Made by a program: the position numbers and the translations under genes. Below the pieces are notes generated by a model. That model was not told the origin of the DNA. It ran no database searches and worked only from the letters and a program-made list of their open reading frames with translations. Positions 9,470 to 20,400 of a stretch of 64,000 nucleotides of DNA are shown here, piece by piece; position 1 is the stretch's first letter, and every line of letters begins with the position of its first letter. The DNA is from Caprella mutica. Taxonomy: Eukaryota; Arthropoda; Malacostraca; Amphipoda; Caprellidae. The stretch is taken from contig CANNZV010000119.1 in NCBI GenBank assembly GCA_947561585.1, positions 372,001-436,000 of the forward strand, in the 5' to 3' direction.

Positions 9470-12400
9470 ATGAGAGTGTTTCTAGTATCTTTGTTGTTGT
9501 TCAATCTCCTGGGAGTAACCATAGGCAGCAACATCCTCATCATCGCCCCAATAGCGACCAAGAGTCACATGAACTTTATAGGAGAGGTGGGGCGAGTTTT
9601 GGCTGACAGAGGGCACCAGGTGAGTTTTTGAAATCTCATCATCTGAAATTGTAAGGTTAGGATATAAAATAATGTAATTTTGAAACGTTTCTCATAACAG
9701 GTAACATTCTTCAAATCTTTTGATACCAGCATTCACCCAAACATCACCTCTATTAATTCAGTAGTTAATTTCGAGAAGTTAATCCCTAACACTTTTGAGA
9801 GTAGAAAGTGGGGCACATCTATGAAGCTGTTGGAAGTTTTACCTGATTTGTGCACAGAGGCTATGAGCATCTTTCATGAGAATAACATCGATGTCAAGAA
9901 GTTCGATTTTGTATTTTTAGAAATCTTTGCAAACGAATGCTTTTTGGCTGAGCTGAAAGATGTAAGTAAATTGAATGAAAATATTTCACACATTGTTTTA
10001 TACAAGTATTATATCAAGCTATCACAAGTATATTGTTAGAGTAATAGCTTTTTGTGTTTGATATCCGGATACTTAAATTTCATTGAACTGAAAGATATAA
10101 ATCTAAGCATTTTCCTTCATTTGCAGGTTAATTTCGGTTTCCTTAATCCCAATGTTGTTGTTGGGATTGTTCACAAACTGATGGGGAATTTGTACTTCCC
10201 ATCATTTGAGGTTCTGGTGGGAGTTCCTGTCGAGTTTCCAATGTCCTTTTTAGAAAGAATGGGCAACGTTTTATCGTATACTTTTTTCACAGAACTGTAC
10301 TCTCCTATCTTCTATTATAATAAGTATGTATCTACCGCAATTTATAAGAATCATATATTATTTAATGAACATATAAATTAGTCAATGATTTGCTATATCG
10401 CCTGCTCTCCCTCAGCATTCTCGAAACTTGTAAAGAAGCTGGACTTTGCAGCAGAGACATAGATTCTTTGGTGAAAATTGGAAAAAATGCATCCATAGTA
10501 TTTTCCAATAGGTAAGAAATTATTTCTGAACATTAACTTGTTTTCAGGATTTTTATTCCAAACTGAGAGTTTTGTACACTACAAATAGAATACCAAATTT
10601 TGATCTTTAAGTTTCCTTAAACAAGATTTCCGATAATTTGGTTGTAATCAAAATGTAAAAGAGTAAAATTTTATTTCTTCTGTTCTTCTAATTTACTGCA
10701 ATTAATGGGAGATATTTGATAGAAAAATAAAATGAGTTGTTACATAAATCAATTTTCTAATCCAGCGTCAGAAGTTTGGAGTATCCTCCTACTCCAACGA
10801 TGCCAAATTTGATCCACGCAGGAGCCTTGAACTGTCGGGATCCGAAACCTTTACCTAAAGTAAGAAAAATAAGTATTTAAGAAAAAGAATGCACATTTTA
10901 AATATCTAACCAAGATCTCATGTATGACATACTTTTCTAGTTGTTCTCCAAGTCAACAATCAATTTCACGCAAAAGTTGCAATATTAATTTAGAGAAAAC
11001 TCGAGATTTCAAATATTTGGAAATAAACTGTATATCTATGTAATTAGGTCTCATATGATTGATTGTGAGAACTGTTTCGGAGTAAAAATAATTATGTGAA
11101 ACTTTTACTCATCTGTATTCTTATCAGGATTTAGAAGAATGGATCAATGGTGCTGGATCCCATGGTGTAATCTACTTCAGTCTAGGAACTGTTGTCAAAA
11201 TTTCCGGCTTACCAGAGAAGTATGTGCAATTTGAATTTTTTGATAAAGTGAAACAATAACTGTACATCACATTATTTGATTTCTTAGATCCAGAAAAACT
11301 TTACTGAAAGTTTTTAGCAACTTGCCACAAAGAATACTATGGAAGGCAGATGTTGAATCCATGGAAGGGCTTCCTGAAAATGTTAAACTTGCAAGATGGC
11401 TTCCTCAACAAGATATTCTTGGTATGTAAAATATAACTTTACCCAGGTAGGTCAATTACATGGATTGTTACTATAGGTAAGATTTTAAATGGATGAAAAA
11501 ACCTTTATCATTGAATAGAGAAGGTAATGCATTATAGGAAAATAGAAAATGGTCAAATTAAAAAGTTAATTTTATTTTTAAATTTATGACGATACAAAAT
11601 TATAAAAAATCAAACAAATGAAAACTTTACTACTTCTTCGTATAATCTTCTCGAACATACAATATTTTTCGAATTGTCTTCGAAATTAAATACTGGTTCA
11701 ACAAATGCTTGTTTTCTAATATGATTAATTTCTCATTGAATGAAATCTACTGACTGGATTGAATATGCAATCGGGCATTAAAGGGCCAGGCATTTAGAGT
11801 CCGTAATGAAATTTTTTCTATCTCTTTCAATCAGGTCACCCCCAAGTGAAGTTGTTTATCACTCACGGCGGTCTGTTCAGCATCACCGAGACTACCTTTC
11901 ATGCGGTTCCAATTCTCGGTATGCCGGTATTCGCGGACCAGGAGAGTAACATGATGAAAGTGGAGAAGAATGGATTCGGACTCGCAATCGAATGGGATGA
12001 TTTGACGGAGGATTTGTTAATGGATAAAATTCAATCTTTGTTGTATGATGAAAAGTGAGTGATTAGTGTACTCTATTTTTTAAATGATTTTGATGTGGTA
12101 AAGTAGAATATTTCGTGAAAATTGATTTCTCCGGTTGTGGTAAAGTAGATAATTTACCTGATTGGTGAGTTTTCAGGAATTCTTTTACATGATTTTTAGT
12201 CGTTTGGCGTTTTTCAATCATATACATCAAATCAATTATATATTTACTTATAGACTCTGCAATTATTAATTATTTTTAAACCAGAGGAAAAGTGAACATT
12301 AGAGAAATTATAATTAAAAATAATTCACCATTTTTCAAATTAAGAAAAAAACGGAACACTTTATGCACTTACCAATTATGAAAACAAATTTTCCTCATTT

Positions 12401-15400
12401 TCTATTTCAGATTACAAATTATCGTTAACGAAAGATCATTACACATCCGATAATACTCCAAGACTCTGTGGTCGACTCATGTGAAATATTGCTTAAGCTT
12501 TTGTAGAGCGCTTTTAATATTTACAAGTTTTCGAGCTCGTCACCACTCACTGAAATGATGGAAAATAGAAAATGCGGGGCGGTATCATAACAATGCACCG
12601 CTGAACCCGGCGTTGCTATAGAGTTGGCTTTGACAGTACCGTGAGGCAGCAAGCGTTGGTTTGACGTTATGGAAGTGTGGGACCTCCAAGCCAATGTCAA
12701 ACCAAAGTTCATCACCGCAATGATATACTGCTTCAACGCCTGAAACCGTTCCAGCAAACTTTTATCCGCGAGTGAAATACTTTCAAACGTCCCATCAAAG
12801 CTTGTTCAACGTTTAATCACCGTCCGGGTAATGCAGGTGAATCAGCAGTGGTTCAGCATTTAAGATTTGTGCATTGGCCCTGCGAACCCAAACGTTCACG
12901 AACTTGCATCTGATGGTGCCAATCTTTGAATGGGCGTAGTTGGTGGCGGTGATGAACTTTAAGGAGCGGAAAACTACCGCTCCTCAACGCTCTTCATATT
13001 TTCTGCAGTTCAATACTTTCGGAGAGGTAGAATTGAACATAAGCTGTAGTCGAACGTACATGGCGTTGCTTTAAAGGGGCCAACTTATGGTGAACTGTAA
13101 CAAGCGGTGATGATTTTTATCCTCGTTTCAGGAATGCTCCAACAAGGTTCTTCTGGTGTGACCGGGCCTTCAAATGATGAACTTAAACTATTGATTTCTA
13201 TAATAAATATATCAGAATTTCTGATAAATTTCATCCGGTCAGCTCTTTAGTCAAAAGCAGTATGCCGCTATACCACCTTTTAATACGTGTTCATCACTAT
13301 TGGCGGTGTGTTCAGCATCACCGAGACTACCTTCCATTCAGTACCAATTCTTGGTATGCCGGTACCTAATTGCGGATCAGGAGAGCAACATGATGAAAGT
13401 GGAGAAAAATGGATTCGGACTCGCAATCGAATTGGATGATTTGACAGCGGATTTGTTAATGGATATAATTAAATCTTTGTTGTATGATAAAAGTGAGTGA
13501 TTTGAGTACTTTATATTAAAATGATTTTGATGTGGTAAAGTAGAAAATTATATAAAAATTGATTTCTCCGGTTGTGGTAGAGTAGATAATATACCTGAGC
13601 AATGATTGATATATGTGAGTTTTCAGGAATTTTGTTACATGATGTTTTAGTCGTTTGGTGTTTTTCAATTCGATACATCAAATCAGTTTTCAATATCAAA
13701 TTAACATTTGGTTATATATTTAGTTACTGACTTATGATACTTCACCATTGATTATTTCAACGAGAGGAAAATTGAACATAGAGAAAATATAATACAATAA
13801 TAAGTCACCAATTTAAATGCCTCTCATTTTTCAAATTATATAAAACGGAACACTTTTTGTACTTCATCCTCTGTATTACCAATTATAAAATCAATTTTTC
13901 GCATTTGCTATTTCAGTTACCAATCTAACGTTAAAGAAAGATCATTACTTTTGCGAGATCAGCCGATATCACCCCAAGACTCTGTGGTCTACTGGACTGA
14001 ATATGCAATCAGGCATGGAGGGGCCAGGCATTTGCAGTCACCGGTGCATCAAATGAAATGGTAAATATATTTGAAAACTATTTAAAATGTAAAGAATATA
14101 TAACGAATTCTTCTTCATTTCGATACAATAGTTGTGAATATTTTGAATTAAAGTTTTTCTTATAACAAAGATATTATACTACAATATAATATTCAACTCT
14201 CAGAGATTTCGTTTTCCAAAATGCATCGTGCTGCCACCTGTATTAGGTGTAGGAATCTTTGTTCTTGTTAAAAAAATAATTTTAAACATTTAATATAGAA
14301 ACAGAGATCAATTGGCTGAAAGAATATTCTAAATACCAAACCAAGAAATATAGTTTCTTTACGATGTTTTAATTAACACCAAATGTTATGATTGTGTAGC
14401 AACATCTAGTACCCATTTTGTAACATAGGTGGCAGCACGATGCATTTTTGAATATTCTTTGCTTCAAATGTGTCTCTACTTAAAAGATAGAATGTAATTC
14501 CTATTTGTCTCTGCATTCAAAACTAAAATTTTACTTACTTTAAAGGTCCCCTCCAAGCAATTGTTTTATTGTTTTAATTAACGAGGCTAATGTTTCTCAT
14601 AATTTATCAGCAAACCCTATCAAATTTGATAGAATATTTTCAATTTTATATGCTTTTTAAGATTTTTATATTCAAAACTCTACGATAGCTTATCTACTTC
14701 CGACTTGCTAATTCTCAGTCAAAGAGAAAGAATGTACACCATTTATTTTGATTGTCAACTAGGTATTAGGCATAAACCGTAAAATAAATCTATTAAATAT
14801 TCGTTTAAATATATATAATATTAGATAAACTTAATATAGAAACGTTTATATACTTTAGGAAAATATTATTATCTCAAAACGATGGCCGAAAACGCATTAT
14901 TTGTTTATGAAATTCCATTTCGAAATCAAAACAAAGAGTGTACAATCTTCTTCTCCAGCGTCAGATTAGTGATTCGCTTAATAGTTGCTCACAGAGTATT
15001 AAAAACTTTAAAAGAAAATAATATTAATGTATACTGAACAGAATTGTATTCGGTTTGCAGAATAATGATCGTAGCTCTCAGTTCTATAATATTATGTAAT
15101 AAACTCATTTTTTTTCTCGGAGCCTGGAGAGGACATTTAACCATTTATTAGATGCTTCAAAAGGTAGCATTTGTAGTTAAAATTTCTTTGAATCTTTGAG
15201 TTTAAATTGGAATACCTTTTTTTATAATTTCCCACCAATATTTTTTGTAAGTACTAAAAGAAAATTATTTTTATCTTCTCCCAATTTTTCCATCAGGTAC
15301 GAGCTGTACAATATTGATGTGTGGTTCTCTTTTTTGCTGCTGGTGGTACTTGTAATCACATTAATGCTCCTTTCCCTGGTCAAATGCTTGAATTTCTGCG

Positions 15401-15447
15401 GTAAAAAATTATCAAGGAAAACAGATTCTAAAAAGAAGAAAAACTGA
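9470..15447 (+). CDS. UDP-glycosyltransferase UGT-1 (10 coding exons)
   Basis: Transfers sugar from a UDP-sugar to lipophilic substrates on the lumenal side of the ER. Exons: 9470-9619, 9701-9961, 10127-10323, 10416-10511, 10766-10859, 11128-11219, 11288-11421, 11835-12054, 13917-14060, 15297-15447 (1539 nt, 512 aa). Residues 1-19 are a signal peptide. His33 is the catalytic base and Glu124 sits at the usual acidic partner position. The UGT signature in exon 8 has H352-G-G, Glu360 and the donor-binding pair D376-Q377. Exon 10 is a membrane segment ending in KKKKN, a KKXX-type ER retrieval signal. The start is the ATG after a conserved AG acceptor, which implies an upstream noncoding exon. Oddity: a broken exon 9 and a broken second exon 8 lie in intron 8, so exon 8 must splice over them to 13917. 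The phases fit exactly. Confidence 0.92.
12411..12486 (+). pseudogene. Decayed extra exon 9 in UGT-1 intron 8
   Basis: It follows a proper TTTCAG acceptor and starts like exon 9 (ACAAATTATCGTTAACGAAAG type), but a deletion shifts the frame, a TAA follows within about 15 codons, and similarity stops near 12486 where element-derived sequence begins. It is the partner of the intact exon 8 at 11835-12054 in an old duplication. Confidence 0.8.
12495..13285. mobile_element. Truncated GC-rich element between duplicated UGT-1 exons
   Basis: Same family as 7688-9290: matching blocks include the GTTGGCTTT-GA-GGTACCGTGAGGCAGC region and the GTGTGACCGGGCCTTC end near 13160. The left end is missing. The right flank runs straight into a 5'-truncated exon 8 copy. 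The corresponding copy in UGT-2 occupies the same place, so the insertion predates the UGT-1/UGT-2 duplication. Confidence 0.65.
13286..13494 (+). pseudogene. 5'-truncated, frameshifted second exon 8 in UGT-1
   Basis: It matches exon 8 from the ITHGG region onward but lacks the splice acceptor and first codons, which are replaced by element DNA. It carries an insertion after the GMP residues (near 13365) and a 1-base loss before the donor. It cannot be used as a normal coding exon. Confidence 0.8.
14221..14446. mobile_element. MITE in UGT-1 intron 9
   Basis: Terminal inverted repeats ATGCATCGTGCTGCCACCT and its complement bound about 225 bp of AT-rich noncoding DNA. The same element lies in intron 9 of all four UGT genes (25884-25929, 42080-42286, 62909-63121), so it was present before the array expanded. 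Confidence 0.8.
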
Positions 15448-15804
15448 GATTTTGATCGACGTTAAATACCTCTTAAAAATTTAAGCTACAAATGTCTAAA
15501 GGAATGCTAGATATATTCCTAATTTCTATTACCAACAACATGTTAATTAGACACTGTGCACGTAGGTCTAAAACTCTATCCAATTGTCAAACTTCTAAAG
15601 TTACGTAACACTTAATGTTTTTCGTTAAAATCAAGAAGATGTAAGCAACAGCAGCAACAATCAATTCCCAACCAAATTCTCAATTGCATTTGGATCTCTG
15701 CTATGTTTTTATTTGGGTTTCATTCATGTGGTCAGTTTATTGTAAAATTAAAAAATATCTAAAAAATATAGTTTTACTCACTATATAATTCGCAGAACAG
15801 TTAA

Positions 15805-16329
15805 CTCTAATGAGTTTGACTATCAGAATAAACGGGAAGGTTTGACTCTGTGTTAAAAACACATGTCTTATTTATAAACCTACGGTACTGTAGTATCTTT
15901 TACAAGTTGTTGGTTTACATATATACTAAACTAATGTGCACCAAATTTTAAGTAAAAATATTGAATAAATACATAGGTGTATAAAACATTCGTAACTGAG
16001 AGAGCAGAGCTAGCTGTGATTGGCTGGAGTTTGATCCAACCATAGCTCGAGCATGTGTGTGTACTCCATGAAAACGTGGAATGATGTGTGCTCAGAGGCT
16101 AACCAAACTGTATTTCTAAGTTGCCTAACGTCACCACAGTACAATCAATTTCCAAATGTACATGATTTTACGTTGTTTGACGCCGATACATAAATAGTTT
16201 TTCACTTTTTAAATACAAAAATATATTTGGTATTTATGTAGAATCAAAGAAATTTAAATTAATGGCATGAAAGATATAAAGTAATTTAAAAGGGATTAGC
16301 CTAGAAAATACACGTCAAACTCATTAGGG
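15805..16329. mobile_element. piggyBac-type MITE in UGT-1 3' flank
   Basis: About 525 bp bounded by inverted ends (CTCTAATGAGTTTGAC and GTCAAACTCATTAGGG) and flanked on both sides by TTAA, the target duplication typical of piggyBac. It has no transposase. UGT-2 has the same insertion (26707-27228). The UGT-3 flank and the orphan flank at 3815 are empty sites. Confidence 0.78.
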
Positions 16330-16499
16330 TTAAACACTAATACACATCAGCCTTGATTGATGCGTAAGTTTTATGAATTAAACACAATAACTATGTATTC
16401 TCAAAATAACATGTTATATGCTATGTTAAACTAGTATAAATGATATCAAAGAGAGTGCTACCCTATGAAAAACGGTATTGGGTTCCCCTTGTGGATGGG

Positions 16500-17030
16500 G
16501 GGGGGGATCAATACAGCACTTAGTTCTGCCATAGGCTGTACACAAACATTGAACATCTACACAAACACTTCCACTAAAGAACACATCAAAATACACTCAT
16601 ATCAATAACAACCAAATAGTATAAGCCTCGAATACTTTACCCTCTACACTATCTGAAACAACACAAATACACAAGAAAAAAACATATATGACAACAACAA
16701 TACCAAACAAATTGCCCACCACACCTAGTCAACTGGAGCTGTGGACTTATCCCGAAGAGGTGGTGCTCTTCGTCGCCGCGTGTGGGACTTTCCTGGGGAG
16801 TTAAGAGGAAGGAGCAGTCATTTAACACCACTCACTCACACACGTCATCAAATCTAACACACACAATATCATTCCACCACCTAGATCGAACCAATGCACG
16901 AGGCATATCTGGGGTTGGTGGTGCCCCTCACTGCGGCTATTCTCGGGGTGGAAGACTGCGAGAGTGATGTGAGTGCCTTATTCCAAATGTTGGGGTCAAG
17001 AGTGGTCGATATCATCACATATGAAAAGTA
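16500..17030 (+). mobile_element. Decayed non-LTR retrotransposon tail upstream of UGT-2
   Basis: Homologous to 6936-7580, 27305-27765 and 45300-45880. It starts with ATCAATACAGCACT and retains the CACTGCGGCT / GGGGTGGAAGACTGCGAGAG block near 16940. The coding frame is heavily broken. Confidence 0.5.
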
Positions 17031-17431
17031 TATTTAATAATATTTAAAATATTAATACAGATATTTTACTGAACAATAGTTTTTTCAAATATTGACATAT
17101 TCAAACTAACAGCATGTGTACCGTGATTATGTTTTTTTTCGATTTGATTCAGTAAAATTAAATATTCATTAAGAATATTCAAATTTAAAAGCCATAAAAA
17201 CTTGAAAAAGTCTTAATGGACCAGTAACAAGTCTAAATTTACAGCTTATCCTGATATTTCGTTGTTTTTCATAACGTACAGTTTAGAACAAATAGAATTA
17301 CCTTATTGTTTCAATCGAAGCCAATGAAATATGTTAGCTTTAACAAATTTGTAGTTTATAAGAAGATATTCCAAATATAAGCTATAGATGATTTGTTCAT
17401 TTTTTCAGAGCTTTTAGTAAATCATACCACC
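17031..17431. promoter_or_regulatory. UGT-2 proximal 5' region (conserved among paralogs)
   Basis: AT-rich sequence shared with the upstream regions of UGT-1, UGT-3 and UGT-4 (landmark AGCTTATCCTGATA near 17243). It ends with a pyrimidine tract and CAG at 17402-17408, 24 bases before the ATG. It probably contains intron and leader sequence of an upstream noncoding exon. I cannot place a TATA box or transcription start with confidence. Confidence 0.35.
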
Positions 17432-20400
17432 ATGAAAGTGATTCTAGTATGTTTGTTGTTGTTTAATGTCCTGGGAGTAACCCTAGGCAGCAACATCCTC
17501 ATCATCGCCCCAATAGCAAGCAAGAGTCACATGAACTTTATAGGAGAGGTGGGGCGAGTCTTGGCTGACAGAGGACATCAGGTGAGTTTTTGAAATCTCA
17601 TCATCTGAAATGGTAGAGTTAGAATATAAAATGATATAATTTTTGCCCGTTTTTCTTAACAGGTAACAATTTTCAAATATTTCGATACCAGCAGTCACCC
17701 AAACATCACTTCTGTGAATTCAGTAGTTAATTTAGAGGAGCATATTCCTAACACTTTCGAGAACAGAAATTTGGGCGTAACCATGAAGATGCTGGAAATT
17801 ATACCTGATTTGTGTACAGAGGCTATGAGCATCTTTCGTGAGAAGAACATCGATGTCAAGAAGTTCGATTTTGTATTCCTAGAGATCTTTGCAAACGAAT
17901 GCTTTTTGGCAGAGTTGAAAGATGTAAGTAAATTGTAGAATAAAATTTCACGAATTTATGTATCTCTGAATTTTTTGTATCCCGGTTTTTTTCTTAGCTC
18001 GGATTTTTTTATTATCCAGATTATTTGTGAACTGGATTTTTCGATGTGCCCAAAAAAGTTTCGTTTCTTCCATATAAAATTTCAAGATTAAAGTAAGCAG
18101 CTCATAAGGTTTTCGAGATATTGTCTCTGCTGCATAAGTTGCTATCGATACAGTACTGCAAGCATGATGTTTTTACAGACAATATTTTTAAGGAAAACTC
18201 CTCTCTGATTGGTTGGCAAGGAGGAGGAGTCAACAACACTATATCGTTAGTGCTCCGCCCCCTGTTGGCTCTCCTCCTTGCGTTTAGTTATGAGTTGAAT
18301 TAAATTACATTTCAAATAAAAAGAAATTCGAAACTCTCAACGAAGATGGCTGTATTGTAGTTTGTTGTATCTGCTAGTTTGTTGTACTGCACACTTCATG
18401 ATTGTTTATTGACCTGGCATGGGGTTCGGGGGCAGCACGCCCCTCGATGCACTTATTGGTCAATCTCCGCAACCAATCAATAAGTTAATAACACTAAAAA
18501 CATTACCCTAAAAAACTTATTCTCAAAGAACAATATTTTTAAAACTTTATTCTATTGGTAGTAACCTTTTGATTTCTAACCTTAGAGGTACCACCCAGAT
18601 TTTAATATATTGAGTTTTTCAGAAGCTCGGTCAGAATGATTCAAAATTGTAAAAATTAATTGTCTGTATTTTCTGTTGATATCATTATAATTAATGGGAA
18701 ATGGAGTTGGCAATTAATCAACAATATATCAATAATAATTTAAATTTAACTAATAATGTAAATACAAAGTTTCACAAAAAAAATTATAAAGTCATTTGTA
18801 GTAAGTTTTTTTCATTAATGATAATGATAATATTTTTGTGAAAAATATAAAATACAAGAAACACAAGCCTATATAACAGTAAGGATACTTTCCAGACAGT
18901 AAAGATACTGTAATTATTTTCATTAACAGTAATACAGTATCATATACATATTTAAATTGCATTCCTATTATTTATTGAACTGAAAGATATTAGAGTATGA
19001 ATACACTTTTTTTTCATTTGCAGGTTAATTTCGGTTTCTTGAATCCCAATATTGTTCTTGGGATTGTCCACAAACTGATGGGGAATTTGTACTTCCCATC
19101 ATTTGAAGTTATGATGGGAATTCCTGTCGAGTTCCCAATGTCCTTTTTAGAAAGAATGGGCAACGTTCTTTTATATGTTTACTCCTTAGAGATCTACACT
19201 CCGTTCTTCTACTATAATAAGTATGTAATTATCACTTTTGATAAGAATCATATACAGTGTGTCTGCAAAAAATGTATCCACTGCCCTCGAATATATCTTA
19301 TAAGTACTATTTATAATTCATTAATATTAATCTACGTATCTGTGGTACCAACATTTTATGCATATTATCGTGGAATGATGAATAATGCAGATTCACGGCA
19401 GTGGGTACATTTTCTCTGGACACACTGTATATTTTAATGATTATATAAAGTAGTCAATTATATGCCATAACACCTGCTCTCCCTCAGCATTCTGGAAACT
19501 TGCAAAGAAGCTGGACTCTGCAGCAGAGACATAGATTCCTTGATTGAAATTGGAAGAAATGCCTCCATAGTATTTTCCAATAGGTAAGGAAATATTTTGA
19601 ACATCAACTTGTTGTTGTGATTCTTATTTCAAATTGAGATAGGTACTGGTAAACTACAAATAAAATACCAAATTGGGATCTTTTAGTTTCCTTAAAGACA
19701 TGATTTAAGATAATTTGGTTGTAGTCAATATGTTAAAGATTTTTTTTATTTCTTCTGTTCTTCTTACTTTTTGGCAATTTATGGGAGATATATAATTTAT
19801 TTAATAGAAAGATAAAATGAGTTGTTACATAAATCAATTTTCCCATCCAGCGTAAGAAGTTTGGAGTATCCTCCTACTCCAATGATGCCAACTTTGATCC
19901 ACGCAGGAGCTTTGAACTGTCGGGATCCGAAACCTTTACCTAAAGTAAGAACAATAAGTATTTAATGAAGAACACTCGCTGTAGATGATTTTAATTTTAT
20001 TCAAACAATGTTAACATCATTCTGCAATAGAATGAACTATTTAACAAATAGAAACAATATCAATAAACATACAAATAGCTAAATGAAATAATAAGTAACA
20101 TAAACCCTACATAAAGATAACATGGAATGTACGGGTACGCTACGTATATGAATGGCTATATAACTCGACACTAAGTCGATTCTAATCTATAATGAACGGC
20201 ATATTATATATATCACATGTATATGTTGATTAATATGTATAACAAATGAACTCATAATTACCTCTTTAAAGCTAATTAAACACAAATTATTTAGTTAACT
20301 AGGAAGCTGTCGTGGCTTGATATTATGATATCGGACACAACTAATAAACTTCCTGTCTCAAGTCAGGACACTTATACTTTTAATATAGGATCAAATTCCT

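Noticed and set aside
9962..10126. Stop codons between UGT exons read as gene inactivation
   Set aside because: All fall in introns with matching GT-AG borders and conserved phases in the four paralogs.
13300..13500. Second exon 8 of UGT-1 as an alternative exon
   Set aside because: It lacks the acceptor and first codons, is frameshifted and would not keep the exon 9 phase.
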